Shown: positions 25,803-35,201, numbered from the stretch's first letter. The stretch is 47,272 nt of DNA from Bacteroides sp. (GCA_014801985.1 JAAVDD010000028.1:1-47272), one strand, 5' to 3'. Program-made: numbers and translations. Notes: generated from the letters alone by a model not told the origin.

Positions 25803-25836
25803 TTTGCGGCAGCCCCGAAATGGGCACTGCCGCAAA
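25803..25836 (-). promoter_or_regulatory. Strong hairpin at the 5' end of the L25 mRNA
   Basis: TTTGCGGCAG (25803-25812) pairs perfectly with CTGCCGCAAA (25827-25836), and an inner CCC/GGG extends the stem. The predicted transcription start is 5-8 bp from the hairpin, so the mRNA would begin with it. It may stabilise the mRNA or be a protein-binding leader. The AddB-like gene ends just upstream on the same strand, but the intervening promoter and the lack of a T-run argue against it being only a terminator. Confidence 0.55.
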
Positions 25837-25843
25837 TCTTCTG

Positions 25844-25875
25844 CAAAGTTAATATTTTTTCGGCATTCCACCAAA
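25844..25875 (-). promoter_or_regulatory. Promoter of the L25 gene
   Basis: TTTG (25875-25872), 20 bp and TAACTTTG (25851-25844) on the - strand match the consensus exactly. It lies immediately after the stop codon of the AddB-like gene. Confidence 0.85.
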
Positions 25876-25879
25876 TTTT

Positions 25880-28800
25880 TCAGGATAGTCCGCGACCGCA
25901 AAGGTGAGCTATATTGCAATATTGACACTTCTTATCGTCATCGGCCGGGATGAAGGGCTGTTCGGGGTCGAATATCTCGGCCAAAACCTGGTCGGTCATA
26001 TCCAGAAACTCCTCATTACGATCAAGATGGCTGGAAAGGGATTCGTATGAAGCACGTTTTCCGGGCTCGGTCTCACGGGCGATAGTGGGAAGGGTCTCCC
26101 CGGTCTTTCCGAGATCCGAAATCTGATATATGGCGAGCCTAACGGGATAATCTGTATGCAGGTCGCGGTTCATCAGATTGGCATAGAGCATGAGCTGGAA
26201 GAAATTCTTTGCATCATCGCTGCCATTGAAGATTGCCTCCATGCCGGAGGCCTTCACATGAGCAGCACCTGTCTTATAGTCGACAATTCGGTAGGATTGA
26301 GTACCGTCGGGAAGCGTCACGATGTCGAGACGGTCAATGGCATATTTCATGTTCACCTTTATCTCGGAATCCTTGATAGGCCATTCCACCAACCCCGATA
26401 TCTCACCTCCGGCAAGACGGAAGGGAGTCAGGGTGAGATCGTAGGCAAGGACATCCCTAACCTGATCCTCGATGGTGCGCCCTATCTTTGCGGCAGCCCC
26501 TTCGAGGGGAGTGGAAAGCTGATCCTCTTTCATATTGAAGTGGAGTCGGTTGATGGATTCGGTCACGAGACGGTGCACCTTCTCCCTATCCTCTATCATC
26601 CCCTCTATATCGCGTCTCTCCATCAATATAGGTTCCTTGAGGTATATCTTGCGTTTCCCTTCGGGGAAATATAGATGAAACATCACCTCATGCAACACGT
26701 TTCCCACCCCGATTGCGTCAATATATTGCGAAGGCTCATTTTCAGCACGCAGCCCCATCACATTCTCATAATAGAATTTCACGGGGCAGGTGAAATAATT
26801 TCGGAGGGCGGAAGCGGAGAAATTACGTTTGGAGTCTCTTCTGGTGAATTCCATAAGCTGTGCCATCACCGGTTCCGTCTTAACCACTTCCTTCACCATG
26901 TTTTTCTGAGGCAAGAGCCTGAACTTCCGGTTCTCGAATTTTATCTGAGGGGCATAAAGATACCGTAGCTGCATCAGATACCTTGACATACCCCCACTTC
27001 TCATTCCTGAGGAGGAGCGGGCATCGTAGATCATTGTGACCTCCCTGGCCCGCGAGATCATACGGTAGAAATAATAAGAGAAGAGATCTTCGCGATAGTT
27101 GGAATAAGGGAGGCCGTAGCCATGTCGGAGGGAATCGGGTATGAAGGTGCGGCCGGAGGCTTTGCGCGGCATAAGGCGATCATTCATCGAAAGGATGATG
27201 AGACGGTCGAAGTCGAGGGCACGGGTCTCCAAAAGACCCATCACCTGAAGTCCTTCGAGCGGTTCCCCCTTGAAGGTGACAGGCTCGCTCCCCACAAGTT
27301 TATCAGCCATGGAGAATACCCCGTCGATTCCCATTTCAATTCCATGCTCGGCACAGGCATTCGCCAGACGTGTCAATCCCCGACGATATATCTCTATATG
27401 CTCGCGGTCGAGGGAACGCTTCACGAGTCCATTAGTCTCTGAATCCAGCGCCACGGAGACAATCACCATCACCCGGTCGATGTAATCGATGATTCCCTGT
27501 GTGGTGATATCATCAGGGAGTCGGCATAAAATTTCGGCCCCGCGCTCAGTGAAGCCGTTCAGTTCGGTGAGGGTAAGAGTAATTTTATGGTGAAGGTTCA
27601 GGTAGCCGTTGATTTCCGACACGGTCTTACTCCCTATCACAGCATGCATATAGGGATGCGCAAGGAGCATCCGGAGATCTTCATGATAGAATGCTATGTC
27701 ATCGCCGGCGCGACGCTGAGTGGCACGCACACGTTTAAGATGATAGATGAACGACATGACGGAAGTGATTCTCAAAGGATAACCCATCGTCAGATTGACC
27801 TCCACATTCTCCGGCAGAGCGTAAAGAAGAGGCATCAGCATATTCTCATCCGGAAGCACCACCGCAACGCGAGCCCCCCCTATCTCACGGCGCGATTCAT
27901 CACCCTCCTCGCCGATCTCTCCATTGAAGAGCTCGTCGATTTTCATTCCGGCAATCTTTCCTTGGGCAGAGTTTGAGGGGGAACCGATGGCGGTCAGCAC
28001 GGCCGGCATCTCGTCGGTGTCGCTGCGGCTCATCCATTCCTTGGCCCATTCCGGCTGGGGGAAGTTGCGCCGGTTATATTTTAGAAACGAGGCTGCATCG
28101 TTGATTGCCTTTGAGAGCACGGGGCCCGTTCCGTCCCAGTAAAATTCCGCGTAGTCGCCCATCACCCCCGGTTCGGCATCGAGTCCTTTCAGGGTCTCGA
28201 AGATGAGGGCTTCGGTGGTGGAGAGCGCATTAAATCCCACCATCACCACCTTCTTCCAAGGGAGTATGTCGCGACCTTTCTTCTCCAGACGCTCAAGGGC
28301 AAGACGGTAGGCACCTCCGGAGGTGCAAAGGCGCTCGGCATGGAGATTTTCATTGAGCGCATGATAGAGAGGGGCCATCTGTTGCCAGAGGAGAAGGAAT
28401 TTGGTTTTTATGTCGGAAGGAGGTGTCATGTTTTTCCAGAACCGTTCCACCTCCCACAGACCGGGGGCGTAGCCGAAATAACGCTCCATAATCTCGATCT
28501 GCTCGTCGGTGAGGAATGATGATGCTATCTCGCGGTAGTCTTTCACATTCTTGAAGAGTGAATCGGCATCGACATTATATTGATCCACTTCGCTGAAGTC
28601 CGATATAAGAGTCTCCCCCCAGTTTCGGAAGGCATCGAAATCGGCGATATCCCCTTTCTGTGCCTTATATATATTGAAAAGACGAAAAAGGAGGTCGATG
28701 CGTGAAGCCACATCATGGTCGGCCAGCTCAGCCACAAAGTCGGTGATGTCTGTTACGCGGGGAGCAAGCTGTGTGCGTTGATCGCAGGCTTCATGTAGAT

Positions 28801-28957
28801 ACCGGAGGAAAAATGTCCCGGCGCGTTTATTGGGAAACACGAAGCAGAACTCCGAGAGATCTTCGAAGTTGTCGTGATAGGCCAAGGCCACTGATTTAAG
28901 GAAAGGCCGGGGTGCATCGGTGCGCTGCGGCTCGAATAAAGATGGCTGTCGTTTCAT
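25880..28957 (-). CDS. AddB-like PD-(D/E)XK nuclease with Fe-S cluster motif
   Basis: This 1025-aa protein has an inactive helicase-like N-terminal half (FPNKRAGTFFLRYL at 41-54 in place of Walker A) and a RecB-family nuclease at the C-terminus. H756 in GNVLHEVMF, D875/D878 in YAIDRLD, D893 and K895 in IVDYKTG form the nuclease centre. Four cysteines, C724 and C1011, C1014, C1020, match the iron-sulfur arrangement of AddB. AddAB complexes process double-strand breaks for recombination. The partner AddA helicase is not in this window. It ends just before the L25 promoter and starts 89 bp from the divergent holB gene. The relation to AddB is inferred from motifs; overall it is a PD-(D/E)XK exonuclease of this class. 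Confidence 0.85.
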   Translation of the reverse strand: MKRQPSLFEPQRTDAPRPFLKSVALAYHDNFEDLSEFCFVFPNKRAGTFFLRYLHEACDQRTQLAPRVTDITDFVAELADHDVASRIDLLFRLFNIYKAQKGDIADFDAFRNWGETLISDFSEVDQYNVDADSLFKNVKDYREIASSFLTDEQIEIMERYFGYAPGLWEVERFWKNMTPPSDIKTKFLLLWQQMAPLYHALNENLHAERLCTSGGAYRLALERLEKKGRDILPWKKVVMVGFNALSTTEALIFETLKGLDAEPGVMGDYAEFYWDGTGPVLSKAINDAASFLKYNRRNFPQPEWAKEWMSRSDTDEMPAVLTAIGSPSNSAQGKIAGMKIDELFNGEIGEEGDESRREIGGARVAVVLPDENMLMPLLYALPENVEVNLTMGYPLRITSVMSFIYHLKRVRATQRRAGDDIAFYHEDLRMLLAHPYMHAVIGSKTVSEINGYLNLHHKITLTLTELNGFTERGAEILCRLPDDITTQGIIDYIDRVMVIVSVALDSETNGLVKRSLDREHIEIYRRGLTRLANACAEHGIEMGIDGVFSMADKLVGSEPVTFKGEPLEGLQVMGLLETRALDFDRLIILSMNDRLMPRKASGRTFIPDSLRHGYGLPYSNYREDLFSYYFYRMISRAREVTMIYDARSSSGMRSGGMSRYLMQLRYLYAPQIKFENRKFRLLPQKNMVKEVVKTEPVMAQLMEFTRRDSKRNFSASALRNYFTCPVKFYYENVMGLRAENEPSQYIDAIGVGNVLHEVMFHLYFPEGKRKIYLKEPILMERRDIEGMIEDREKVHRLVTESINRLHFNMKEDQLSTPLEGAAAKIGRTIEDQVRDVLAYDLTLTPFRLAGGEISGLVEWPIKDSEIKVNMKYAIDRLDIVTLPDGTQSYRIVDYKTGAAHVKASGMEAIFNGSDDAKNFFQLMLYANLMNRDLHTDYPVRLAIYQISDLGKTGETLPTIARETEPGKRASYESLSSHLDRNEEFLDMTDQVLAEIFDPEQPFIPADDDKKCQYCNIAHLCGRGLS

Positions 28958-29010
28958 AACGCAAAAATAGATATAATTTCCCTTTCCAACAAAATTTAAG
29001 GAGGTAATTA

Positions 29011-29041
29011 TTGGGATTCACCATAATATTTCTTACCTTTG
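29011..29041 (+). promoter_or_regulatory. Promoter of holB, near-leaderless
   Basis: TTG (29011-29013), 20 bp and TACCTTTG (29034-29041) match the consensus; the ATG follows after 5 bp. The TTG that could serve as an upstream start codon is itself the -33 box, which decides the start at 29047. Confidence 0.7.
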
Positions 29042-29046
29042 TGGAG

Positions 29047-30183
29047 ATGAAGTTTTCTGAAATTCCAGGACACGGCGCAGTGAAGCGCGCCTTGATAGAA
29101 CTTGCCGATTCCGACCGGATTCCTCATGCCCTGATGCTGAGCGGTCCATCCGGAATCGGGAAGATGCTGCTTGCACGCACATTCGTGCAGTATGTCCACT
29201 GCACCGACCGGCGCGACGGAGAGCCTTGCGGCCGCTGCAGCGCTTGTCTGCAGCACGCCTCCTTCAACAATCCCGACACACATTTCATCTATCCCATCGT
29301 GAAGAGTGCAGCCAATAAGATCCTGCTCTCCACCGACCGCATAGAGGAATGGCGACGGATGCTGAAAGAGAACCCGGCAATGGAGCCTGAGCGTTGGCTT
29401 GAAATAATACAGGCCGGAAATTCGCGCCCGGCAATCTACGTGAATGATGCGGAATATATCGTCGGGGCGGAATCAATGTCTAATTATGCCTCCAACTATA
29501 AATTCTTTATCATCTGGCTTCCGGAACGCATGAACATCGATGCTGCCAATAAGCTGCTGAAGGTGATTGAAGAGCCGACACCGGGCACGGTGTTTCTCCT
29601 TGTCTCCAACGACGACAGCAGCGTGCTCCCCACCATATCGTCGCGCACGCAGCGTTTCAATATGGCCCCCCTCTCGCGCGATGAGATTGAGAGGTATATG
29701 ATGGAGCGTTACGGATTACAGGATTACGAGGCCTTCGAGCTTAGCCGGCTTGCAGAGGGACGTCTCTCGAAGGCCGATGAGATCGCGGGACATTCGGATG
29801 AGAAGGAGGAGTTTGAGGCTCTATTCCGCGATATCATGAGGAATGCCTACGCAAAGAAGCTCGTGGTGCTCCGCAATCTCAGCGACCGCACGGCGGCTTT
29901 CGGACGCGAGAAACTGCTGCGTTTCCTCGACTATATGGCACGCATGACACGCGAAAATTTCATCTTCAATCTCCGACTCCCCACAATATCGGCGCTCACA
30001 AGGACAGAGGAGGAGTTTTCGAAACGCTTCTCCCCTTTCATCAACCATGGTAATGTGGAGGATATCATGAACGAAATCGGGAGGGCTGAGAACGACATTG
30101 CGCGCAATGGGAATGCAAAGATCGTGATGTACGACCTTTTTCTGCTGATAATCATATTCCTGCTGCGCAAGCCTGCGCCCTGA
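29047..30183 (+). CDS. holB: DNA polymerase III delta prime subunit
   Basis: This 378-aa clamp-loader subunit starts at ATG 29047. It has a Walker A motif LSGPSGIGKMLLA, the zinc-binding cysteines CGRCSACLQH and the SRC-like sensor region (TISSRTQRF) of clamp loaders. AANKLLKVIEEPTPGTVFLL is typical of delta prime. It places the beta clamp on DNA as part of the loader. It ends 43 bp before the nucleotidyltransferase gene on the same strand. Confidence 0.92.
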   Translation: MKFSEIPGHGAVKRALIELADSDRIPHALMLSGPSGIGKMLLARTFVQYVHCTDRRDGEPCGRCSACLQHASFNNPDTHFIYPIVKSAANKILLSTDRIEEWRRMLKENPAMEPERWLEIIQAGNSRPAIYVNDAEYIVGAESMSNYASNYKFFIIWLPERMNIDAANKLLKVIEEPTPGTVFLLVSNDDSSVLPTISSRTQRFNMAPLSRDEIERYMMERYGLQDYEAFELSRLAEGRLSKADEIAGHSDEKEEFEALFRDIMRNAYAKKLVVLRNLSDRTAAFGREKLLRFLDYMARMTRENFIFNLRLPTISALTRTEEEFSKRFSPFINHGNVEDIMNEIGRAENDIARNGNAKIVMYDLFLLIIIFLLRKPAP

Positions 30184-30226
30184 AGAAACATAGGATACAT
30201 TATAGCTAAAATTAATATAGAGAAAT

Positions 30227-31126
30227 ATGAAACCTACGCTATTTATACTCGCCGCCGGAATGGGAAGCCGTTACGGCGGACTCAAACAGCTCGACGGACT
30301 CGGCCCGAACGGAGAGACAATCATGGATTATTCCGTCTACGATGCCCTGCGCGCCGGATTCGGAAAGATCGTGTTCGTTATCCGCAAGGATTTCGAGAAG
30401 GATTTCCGCGAAAAGATAATCTCAAAGTATGAAGGTCATGTCCCGGTGGAGGTGGTTTTCCAGAGCCTCGATGCCCTCCCGGAAGGATTCACCCCGGATC
30501 CGGAGCGCACAAAACCTTGGGGAACGGGTCAGGCTGTGCTCATGGGCAAGGATGCCATCAAGGAGCCGTTTGCCGTGATCAATGCCGACGACTATTACGG
30601 TCCTGAGAGTTTCAAGCTCCTCGCCGACGCGCTCAAGGATATGGAAGGGAAAAAGAATGAATATTTCATGGTGGGTTTCAACATCGAGAACACCCTCAGC
30701 GAGAACGGAGGCGTGAGCCGTGGGTTATGCACGGTGGATGCCGACGGCTATCTGACAGATGTGACCGAATGCCACGGCATAGAGCGCAAGGATGGAAAGC
30801 TGATACAGGTGGTCGAAGGGAAGGAGACTGATTTCCCGGAGAATGCCAATGTATCGATGAATCTATGGGGTTTCACTCCCGATTATTTTGATTATTCCGA
30901 GAAGGCTTTCGTAGATTTCCTTTCGAAGCATTCCAAGGAATTGAAATCTGAATTCTATATACCGACAGTGGTCAACGATCTCATCAAGGCTGGCACAATC
31001 CGTCTCAAAGTGTTGGAGACCCCCTCTAAATGGTTTGGCGTGACCTACGCCGCCGACCGTCAGGCCACAGTCGATATGTTCCGCAAGCTTACCGACGAAG
31101 GGGTATATCCTTCGCCACTCTTCTGA
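30227..31126 (+). CDS. Sugar-phosphate nucleotidyltransferase
   Basis: This 299-aa protein opens with the NTP-binding signature LAAGMGSRYGGLKQLDGLGP and carries FAVINADDYYG, the Mg-binding Asp motif, and WGTGQAVL. These are motifs of NDP-sugar pyrophosphorylases such as UTP-glucose-1-phosphate uridylyltransferases, which activate sugar phosphates. Which sugar and nucleotide it uses is not clear from sequence. A terminator follows. Confidence 0.85.
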   Translation: MKPTLFILAAGMGSRYGGLKQLDGLGPNGETIMDYSVYDALRAGFGKIVFVIRKDFEKDFREKIISKYEGHVPVEVVFQSLDALPEGFTPDPERTKPWGTGQAVLMGKDAIKEPFAVINADDYYGPESFKLLADALKDMEGKKNEYFMVGFNIENTLSENGGVSRGLCTVDADGYLTDVTECHGIERKDGKLIQVVEGKETDFPENANVSMNLWGFTPDYFDYSEKAFVDFLSKHSKELKSEFYIPTVVNDLIKAGTIRLKVLETPSKWFGVTYAADRQATVDMFRKLTDEGVYPSPLF

Positions 31127-31152
31127 TAAAGTCATAAGACCATAATATCTAC

Positions 31153-31195
31153 GAGGGAGGGCTGTCTGCTCCTCCCTCTTTTCTTGTCTTTTTAC
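31153..31195 (+). terminator. Rho-independent terminator after the nucleotidyltransferase
   Basis: GAGGGAGG (31153-31160) pairs with CCTCCCTC (31171-31178), followed by TTTTCTTGTCTTTTT. It separates the holB transcript from the outer-membrane pair. Confidence 0.9.
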
Positions 31196-31222
31196 ATTTT
31201 TTAATATTTTTCACTACTTTTC

Positions 31223-31253
31223 TTGAAATATTTAAAAAAATCTATTACATTTG
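31223..31253 (+). promoter_or_regulatory. Promoter of the outer-membrane gene pair
   Basis: TTG (31223-31225), 20 bp and TACATTTG (31246-31253) match the consensus. It predicts a leader of about 130 nt before the ATG at 31392. The leader holds no strong hairpin that I could identify, and its last 45 bases are A/T-rich. Confidence 0.75.
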
Positions 31254-31391
31254 CAGTATAAATGTTTCGATAACCGGCAAGAGAGCCTTTATATTTAACG
31301 AGCAATCCACTCTCCCAATACCGGCGGCCGCTTACGCCCCACTCCAATATTGAATGAATTTTTTTCGTAATAACTTTATATTTATACTTTA

Positions 31392-33140
31392 ATGAAACAA
31401 AACCTACTTAAGACTTGCGTACCTCTGAGCGCAGTGTTGTTATTGTCGGGTTGTATTGATAATAAATACGACCTCTCCGACATCGATAAGACAACTCAGA
31501 TCAACGTCAACGATCTCGTGATTCCTGTCAATGTAGATGCTATCGAGCTTTCCGATATCATCGAGCTTGACGACGACAGCAAAATCAAAATCGTAAATGT
31601 GAATGGGCAGGAGGTCTATGCCGTGACTCAGGACGGAACCTTCAGCTCCAATGAAATCAATGTGTCGGCATTCACCGCCGATAAACCTGTGATCAATCCG
31701 GCTTACGCCACCTTCTCGCTTAATGCCGGCGATCTTACGAGAGCTCAGGTGGAGACTTTCACCTATAATCTCAAGGAATCGGAGACTCAGGACGTTTCTT
31801 TCAATGCCTCCAACGTTGACAAGGCTGTGAAGAAGATCACTGCTCTTGAATTCAAGCCCCTGAATATCACGATGAACATGACTGCCTCCGGAATTGACGA
31901 CAATTCCACTATCGAGCTTCCCAAGGTGACCTTCAACTTCCTGAAGGGCCTCGTGATTCCAAATCTCCCTTCCAACTATTCATACGACGATGTAAACGGT
32001 GTTCTTGAAGTGACCAACCTCCCCTATACCGATAAGGCCACCATCAACATTACTGCCACAGGCCTCGATTTCACCAAGGCTGACGCATCATTGATCGACC
32101 AGCAGTTTATCTTTGATTCCGGTGTCAACCTCCGCGATGGTGAGATGAAACTCCATGTGAGCTATGATTCCGGCACTCCCGCAGCTGCCGATGAAATCAC
32201 TTTCGAACTTGTCACTGATGTAAACCAGCTTGATGCCACCTATTTCTCCGGCGAAATCGAATACAACCTCGAAGGTGATGGTCTCCACATCGACCCCGTT
32301 TCGCTCAGCGACCTCCCCGATTTCCTCGCCGATGAGAAAACTGACCTCATCCTCGCAAATCCGCAGATATATATCAACCTGAACAACCCCGTGGCCGGTT
32401 ACCGTCTCGGCTTCGAGACCGGACTTCAGCTCACTTCCGTGCGCGGCGACGTGCGCGAGACTTTCGATCCGGAGGACAAGGTGGAAGTCGGCTACAATCA
32501 TGGTGTGGCAGGTCCCTACAACTTCGTGATCTCTCCTGTTACCCCTTCTGATATCCTCGAAGACTACAAGGAGAATATAAAACACGTGGAATTTACTTCG
32601 CTTTCAAATGTGCTTGCAGGCGACGGACTCCCCGAAAGCCTCGAAATCAACCTCGTCAATCCGATGCTCCCCACTCAGATCGTGGATCGCTTCGAGCTTG
32701 GCAGTGCAATCCCCGGCGTGGAGGGTAAATATGAGTTCCTTGCCCCTCTTGCCCTCAAGAACGGCTCTGTGATTATCTATTCCACCACTGAAGATGGCTG
32801 GGCCGATGATGATCTCGACAAGATGACCATCAAGTCGCTCACAATCGACGCCGATGCCACCAGCACACTACCATTGGGAGCACAGATCTTCGTACATCCC
32901 CTCGATAAGAACGGCAACTCCATGACAGGCGTCACTGTGACTCCGGCCGATCTTGCTGCATTCTCCAAAGATGCTCATATCACGGTAACCATCAGCGGCG
33001 ACATCCACGAACTCGACGGTGTACGCATCGAAGCCGTTGTGCGCCCCGATGCTGAAGATGCTCTCGCTCCCACGCAGACCATCAGCCTCAAGAACATCAG
33101 AGCTAAAGTTTCAGGTTTCTATCTCACAGATTTTGAATAA
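31392..33140 (+). CDS. Lipoprotein of unknown function, beta-rich
   Basis: This 582-aa protein has a lipoprotein signal (LLLSGC, Cys21) followed by KYDLSDID. The rest has short alternating hydrophobic/acidic strands (for example VKVIVNNLP-like patterns and many D/T/S residues), suggesting a series of beta-sandwich domains on the cell surface or in the periplasm. I do not recognise a named domain. The next gene, which is a predicted outer-membrane protein, starts 5 bp after its stop, so the two are translationally coupled and probably work together. Confidence 0.75.
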   Translation: MKQNLLKTCVPLSAVLLLSGCIDNKYDLSDIDKTTQINVNDLVIPVNVDAIELSDIIELDDDSKIKIVNVNGQEVYAVTQDGTFSSNEINVSAFTADKPVINPAYATFSLNAGDLTRAQVETFTYNLKESETQDVSFNASNVDKAVKKITALEFKPLNITMNMTASGIDDNSTIELPKVTFNFLKGLVIPNLPSNYSYDDVNGVLEVTNLPYTDKATINITATGLDFTKADASLIDQQFIFDSGVNLRDGEMKLHVSYDSGTPAAADEITFELVTDVNQLDATYFSGEIEYNLEGDGLHIDPVSLSDLPDFLADEKTDLILANPQIYINLNNPVAGYRLGFETGLQLTSVRGDVRETFDPEDKVEVGYNHGVAGPYNFVISPVTPSDILEDYKENIKHVEFTSLSNVLAGDGLPESLEINLVNPMLPTQIVDRFELGSAIPGVEGKYEFLAPLALKNGSVIIYSTTEDGWADDDLDKMTIKSLTIDADATSTLPLGAQIFVHPLDKNGNSMTGVTVTPADLAAFSKDAHITVTISGDIHELDGVRIEAVVRPDAEDALAPTQTISLKNIRAKVSGFYLTDFE

Positions 33141-33145
33141 TCACA

Positions 33146-34540
33146 ATGAAAGCATTTAAGAAATTAGCGTTCTGCGCTGCTTTGGCTGCAGCCGCGCTCC
33201 CTACATACGCACAGAAATCAAGCTATTCAGGCTATTTCCTCGATAATTATACCTATCGGTTCCAGATGAACCCTGCATTTGCAAACGAACAGAATTTCGT
33301 TTCAATGCCCGCGCTCGGTAATCTCAACGTAAGCTTTGCCGGTAACCTTCATCTCACCGATGTGTTCTATAACGTGAATGGGCGTACTGCCCTTTTCACC
33401 AATCCTGAGGTGAACGCTTCTAAGGCCCTCAAGAAGTTCGGCAACCGCGAGAAGTTCATGACCAATGAGAAGATCGACATCCTCTCAGGCGGTTTCAAGG
33501 CATGGGGCGGTTACAACACGGTCTCTATCTCTGCGGTGGCAAATGCCGGAGTGAGCCTTCCCAAATCATTCTTCCAGCTTGCCAAGGAGGGTATCTCCAA
33601 CAAGACCTACGACATCCAGAATGTGGCTGCCGACGTGAATGCATACGCTCAGATCGCATTCAATCATTCGCGCGATATCAAGCAGGTGCCGGGACTTCGT
33701 GCAGGTGCTGCCGTGAAGTTCCTCATCGGTGTGGGCGCGCTTCAGGCCAAGTTCAATGAGGCCGACCTCACTCTTGGCACTGACAACTGGATTGCCCGCA
33801 CAAATGCTGATATATACGCTTCCGTAGGAGGTTTCCGCTTCGAACAGAAGAGATATGAGCCTAAGGGAGATTCCGGTATGCAGCCCTACGACTATGTGTC
33901 GGGAGCTAAAATCGACAACTTCGGTATTCAGGGCTTCGGTATGGCATTCGATCTCGGTGCGGAGTATAAATGGAACGATTTCAAATTCTCTGCTGCAATC
34001 CTCGACCTCGGTTTCATCAGCTGGGGTAAGACTCAGTGGGCATCTACCAACGGCACACAGACCGTGGAGACTGACGCCTACACATTCAATGCCGACGGCG
34101 ATGCCGACAATTCATTCAAGAATGAGTTTAACAACCTTAAGGATGATTTCTCTAAGCTCTATCAGCTCACTGTAAATGATCCGAAAGGCTCATACACTCG
34201 CGGATTGGCAACGACCCTGAATTTTGCAGTCGACTACATCTTCCCCTACTACCGCAACCTTCATTTCGGTCTTGTGAATTCAACACGCATCTATGGTCCT
34301 TTCACCACCACCCAGTTCCGTCTATCCGCAAACGTGGCTCCGGTGAAGATCTTCTCTGCCGATATCAACCTCGGCGTAGGAACCTACGGTGCAGATTTCG
34401 GCTGGATGCTCAACCTCAACACCCTCAAAGGATTCAACCTATTCATCGGAATGGACCACACCCTCGGCAAGCTTTGCAAGCAGGGCATTCCTTTGAACTC
34501 CAACGGAAGCTTCAACTTCGGTATGAACTTCCCCTTCTGA
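33146..34540 (+). CDS. DUF5723-like outer-membrane protein
   Basis: This 464-aa protein has a signal peptide (about 1-22, ending TYAQ) and the start SGYFLDNYTYRFQMNPAFAN, which is the form seen in the DUF5723 family of Bacteroidetes outer-membrane beta-barrel proteins. The repeating strands end in Phe (GMNFPF at the C-terminus), as in outer-membrane barrels. Function is unknown; by position it is the membrane partner of the upstream lipoprotein. A terminator follows at 34582. Confidence 0.8.
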   Translation: MKAFKKLAFCAALAAAALPTYAQKSSYSGYFLDNYTYRFQMNPAFANEQNFVSMPALGNLNVSFAGNLHLTDVFYNVNGRTALFTNPEVNASKALKKFGNREKFMTNEKIDILSGGFKAWGGYNTVSISAVANAGVSLPKSFFQLAKEGISNKTYDIQNVAADVNAYAQIAFNHSRDIKQVPGLRAGAAVKFLIGVGALQAKFNEADLTLGTDNWIARTNADIYASVGGFRFEQKRYEPKGDSGMQPYDYVSGAKIDNFGIQGFGMAFDLGAEYKWNDFKFSAAILDLGFISWGKTQWASTNGTQTVETDAYTFNADGDADNSFKNEFNNLKDDFSKLYQLTVNDPKGSYTRGLATTLNFAVDYIFPYYRNLHFGLVNSTRIYGPFTTTQFRLSANVAPVKIFSADINLGVGTYGADFGWMLNLNTLKGFNLFIGMDHTLGKLCKQGIPLNSNGSFNFGMNFPF

Positions 34541-34581
34541 TAAAAGAAACAGATTTACCAGGGTTTATATTAAGATTAAGG

Positions 34582-34616
34582 CGCCGGTGTCCGTTAGGAT
34601 CCCGGCGTCTATTTAT
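34582..34616 (+). terminator. Terminator of the outer-membrane gene pair
   Basis: CGCCGG (34582-34587) pairs with CCGGCG (34602-34607), with an inner TCC/GGA pairing, and TCTATTTATTTT follows. Confidence 0.7.
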
Positions 34617-34659
34617 TTTGCCCACCAATTTGAAGAGGCATGAGAATCGCATAGCTCAC

Positions 34660-34690
34660 TTGCTTATTTGATGCAATTACATTATATTTG
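34660..34690 (+). promoter_or_regulatory. Promoter of the deleted AAA-ATPase copy, leaderless configuration
   Basis: TTG, 20 bp, TATATTTG (34683-34690), then only 4 bp to the ATG at 34695. This is the same layout as the full-length family member at 19416, so the promoter and start were kept while the gene lost its middle. Confidence 0.65.
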
Positions 34691-34694
34691 CAGC

Positions 34695-35201
34695 ATGGAT
34701 ATAGGCTACCCGATTGGAGAACAAGATTTCAAGTCGCTGCGCGAAATGAAATGCGTATATGTAGATAAGACTATCTACATAGAAAGAATATTGAACCAAC
34801 GATCCAAATATTTTTTCCTTGCCCGTCCGAGGCGGTTTGGAAAAAGCTTGTTCCTTTCCACCCTAAGATATTTCTTTGAAGGGGAACAGCGTCTTTTCAA
34901 TGGGCTTCACATAGATTCTTATGCCTGGAACTGGGAAAAATATCCGGTCCTGTATCTGGACCTTAACCCCGACCGTTATTCAGAATCAGGACAGCTTGAC
35001 CAGCTTCTTGACACTCTTTTCCGCAAATACATAATCGAACTAAAATTCAATCATGATTCCTCCTCTGCATTAAATCAGATAGAAGAGAAAGATTATGGCC
35101 TACCATACGCTAACGATCCGCGACGCATCTTCAAAATCGGAGTCAATTTCTCCTCAAAAACAAGACATCTCGACAAGCCGGTAATAAAGGTTGCAAAATA
35201 A
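34695..35201 (+). pseudogene. Internally deleted AAA-ATPase/PD-(D/E)XK gene
   Basis: The 168-aa product starts with MDIGYPIGEQDFKSLRE, contains the Walker A-like RPRRFGKSL (44-52), then passes at about residue 110-114 (LFRKYIIELKF) straight into the nuclease end of the family: IELKF aligns with IFEFK and FSSKTRHLD with FSTKTRHLS of the full-length protein at 19416-20984. About 340 residues, including Walker B and the DxD part of the nuclease site, are missing, yet the frame is kept and the native stop is used. A deletion between short repeated KY-coding sequence is plausible. It is probably inactive as an ATPase or nuclease; a binding-only role cannot be excluded. Confidence 0.8.

Noticed and set aside
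29011..29046. TTG at 29011 as the holB start
   Set aside because: That TTG is the -33 box of a consensus promoter whose -7 box lies inside the proposed extension.
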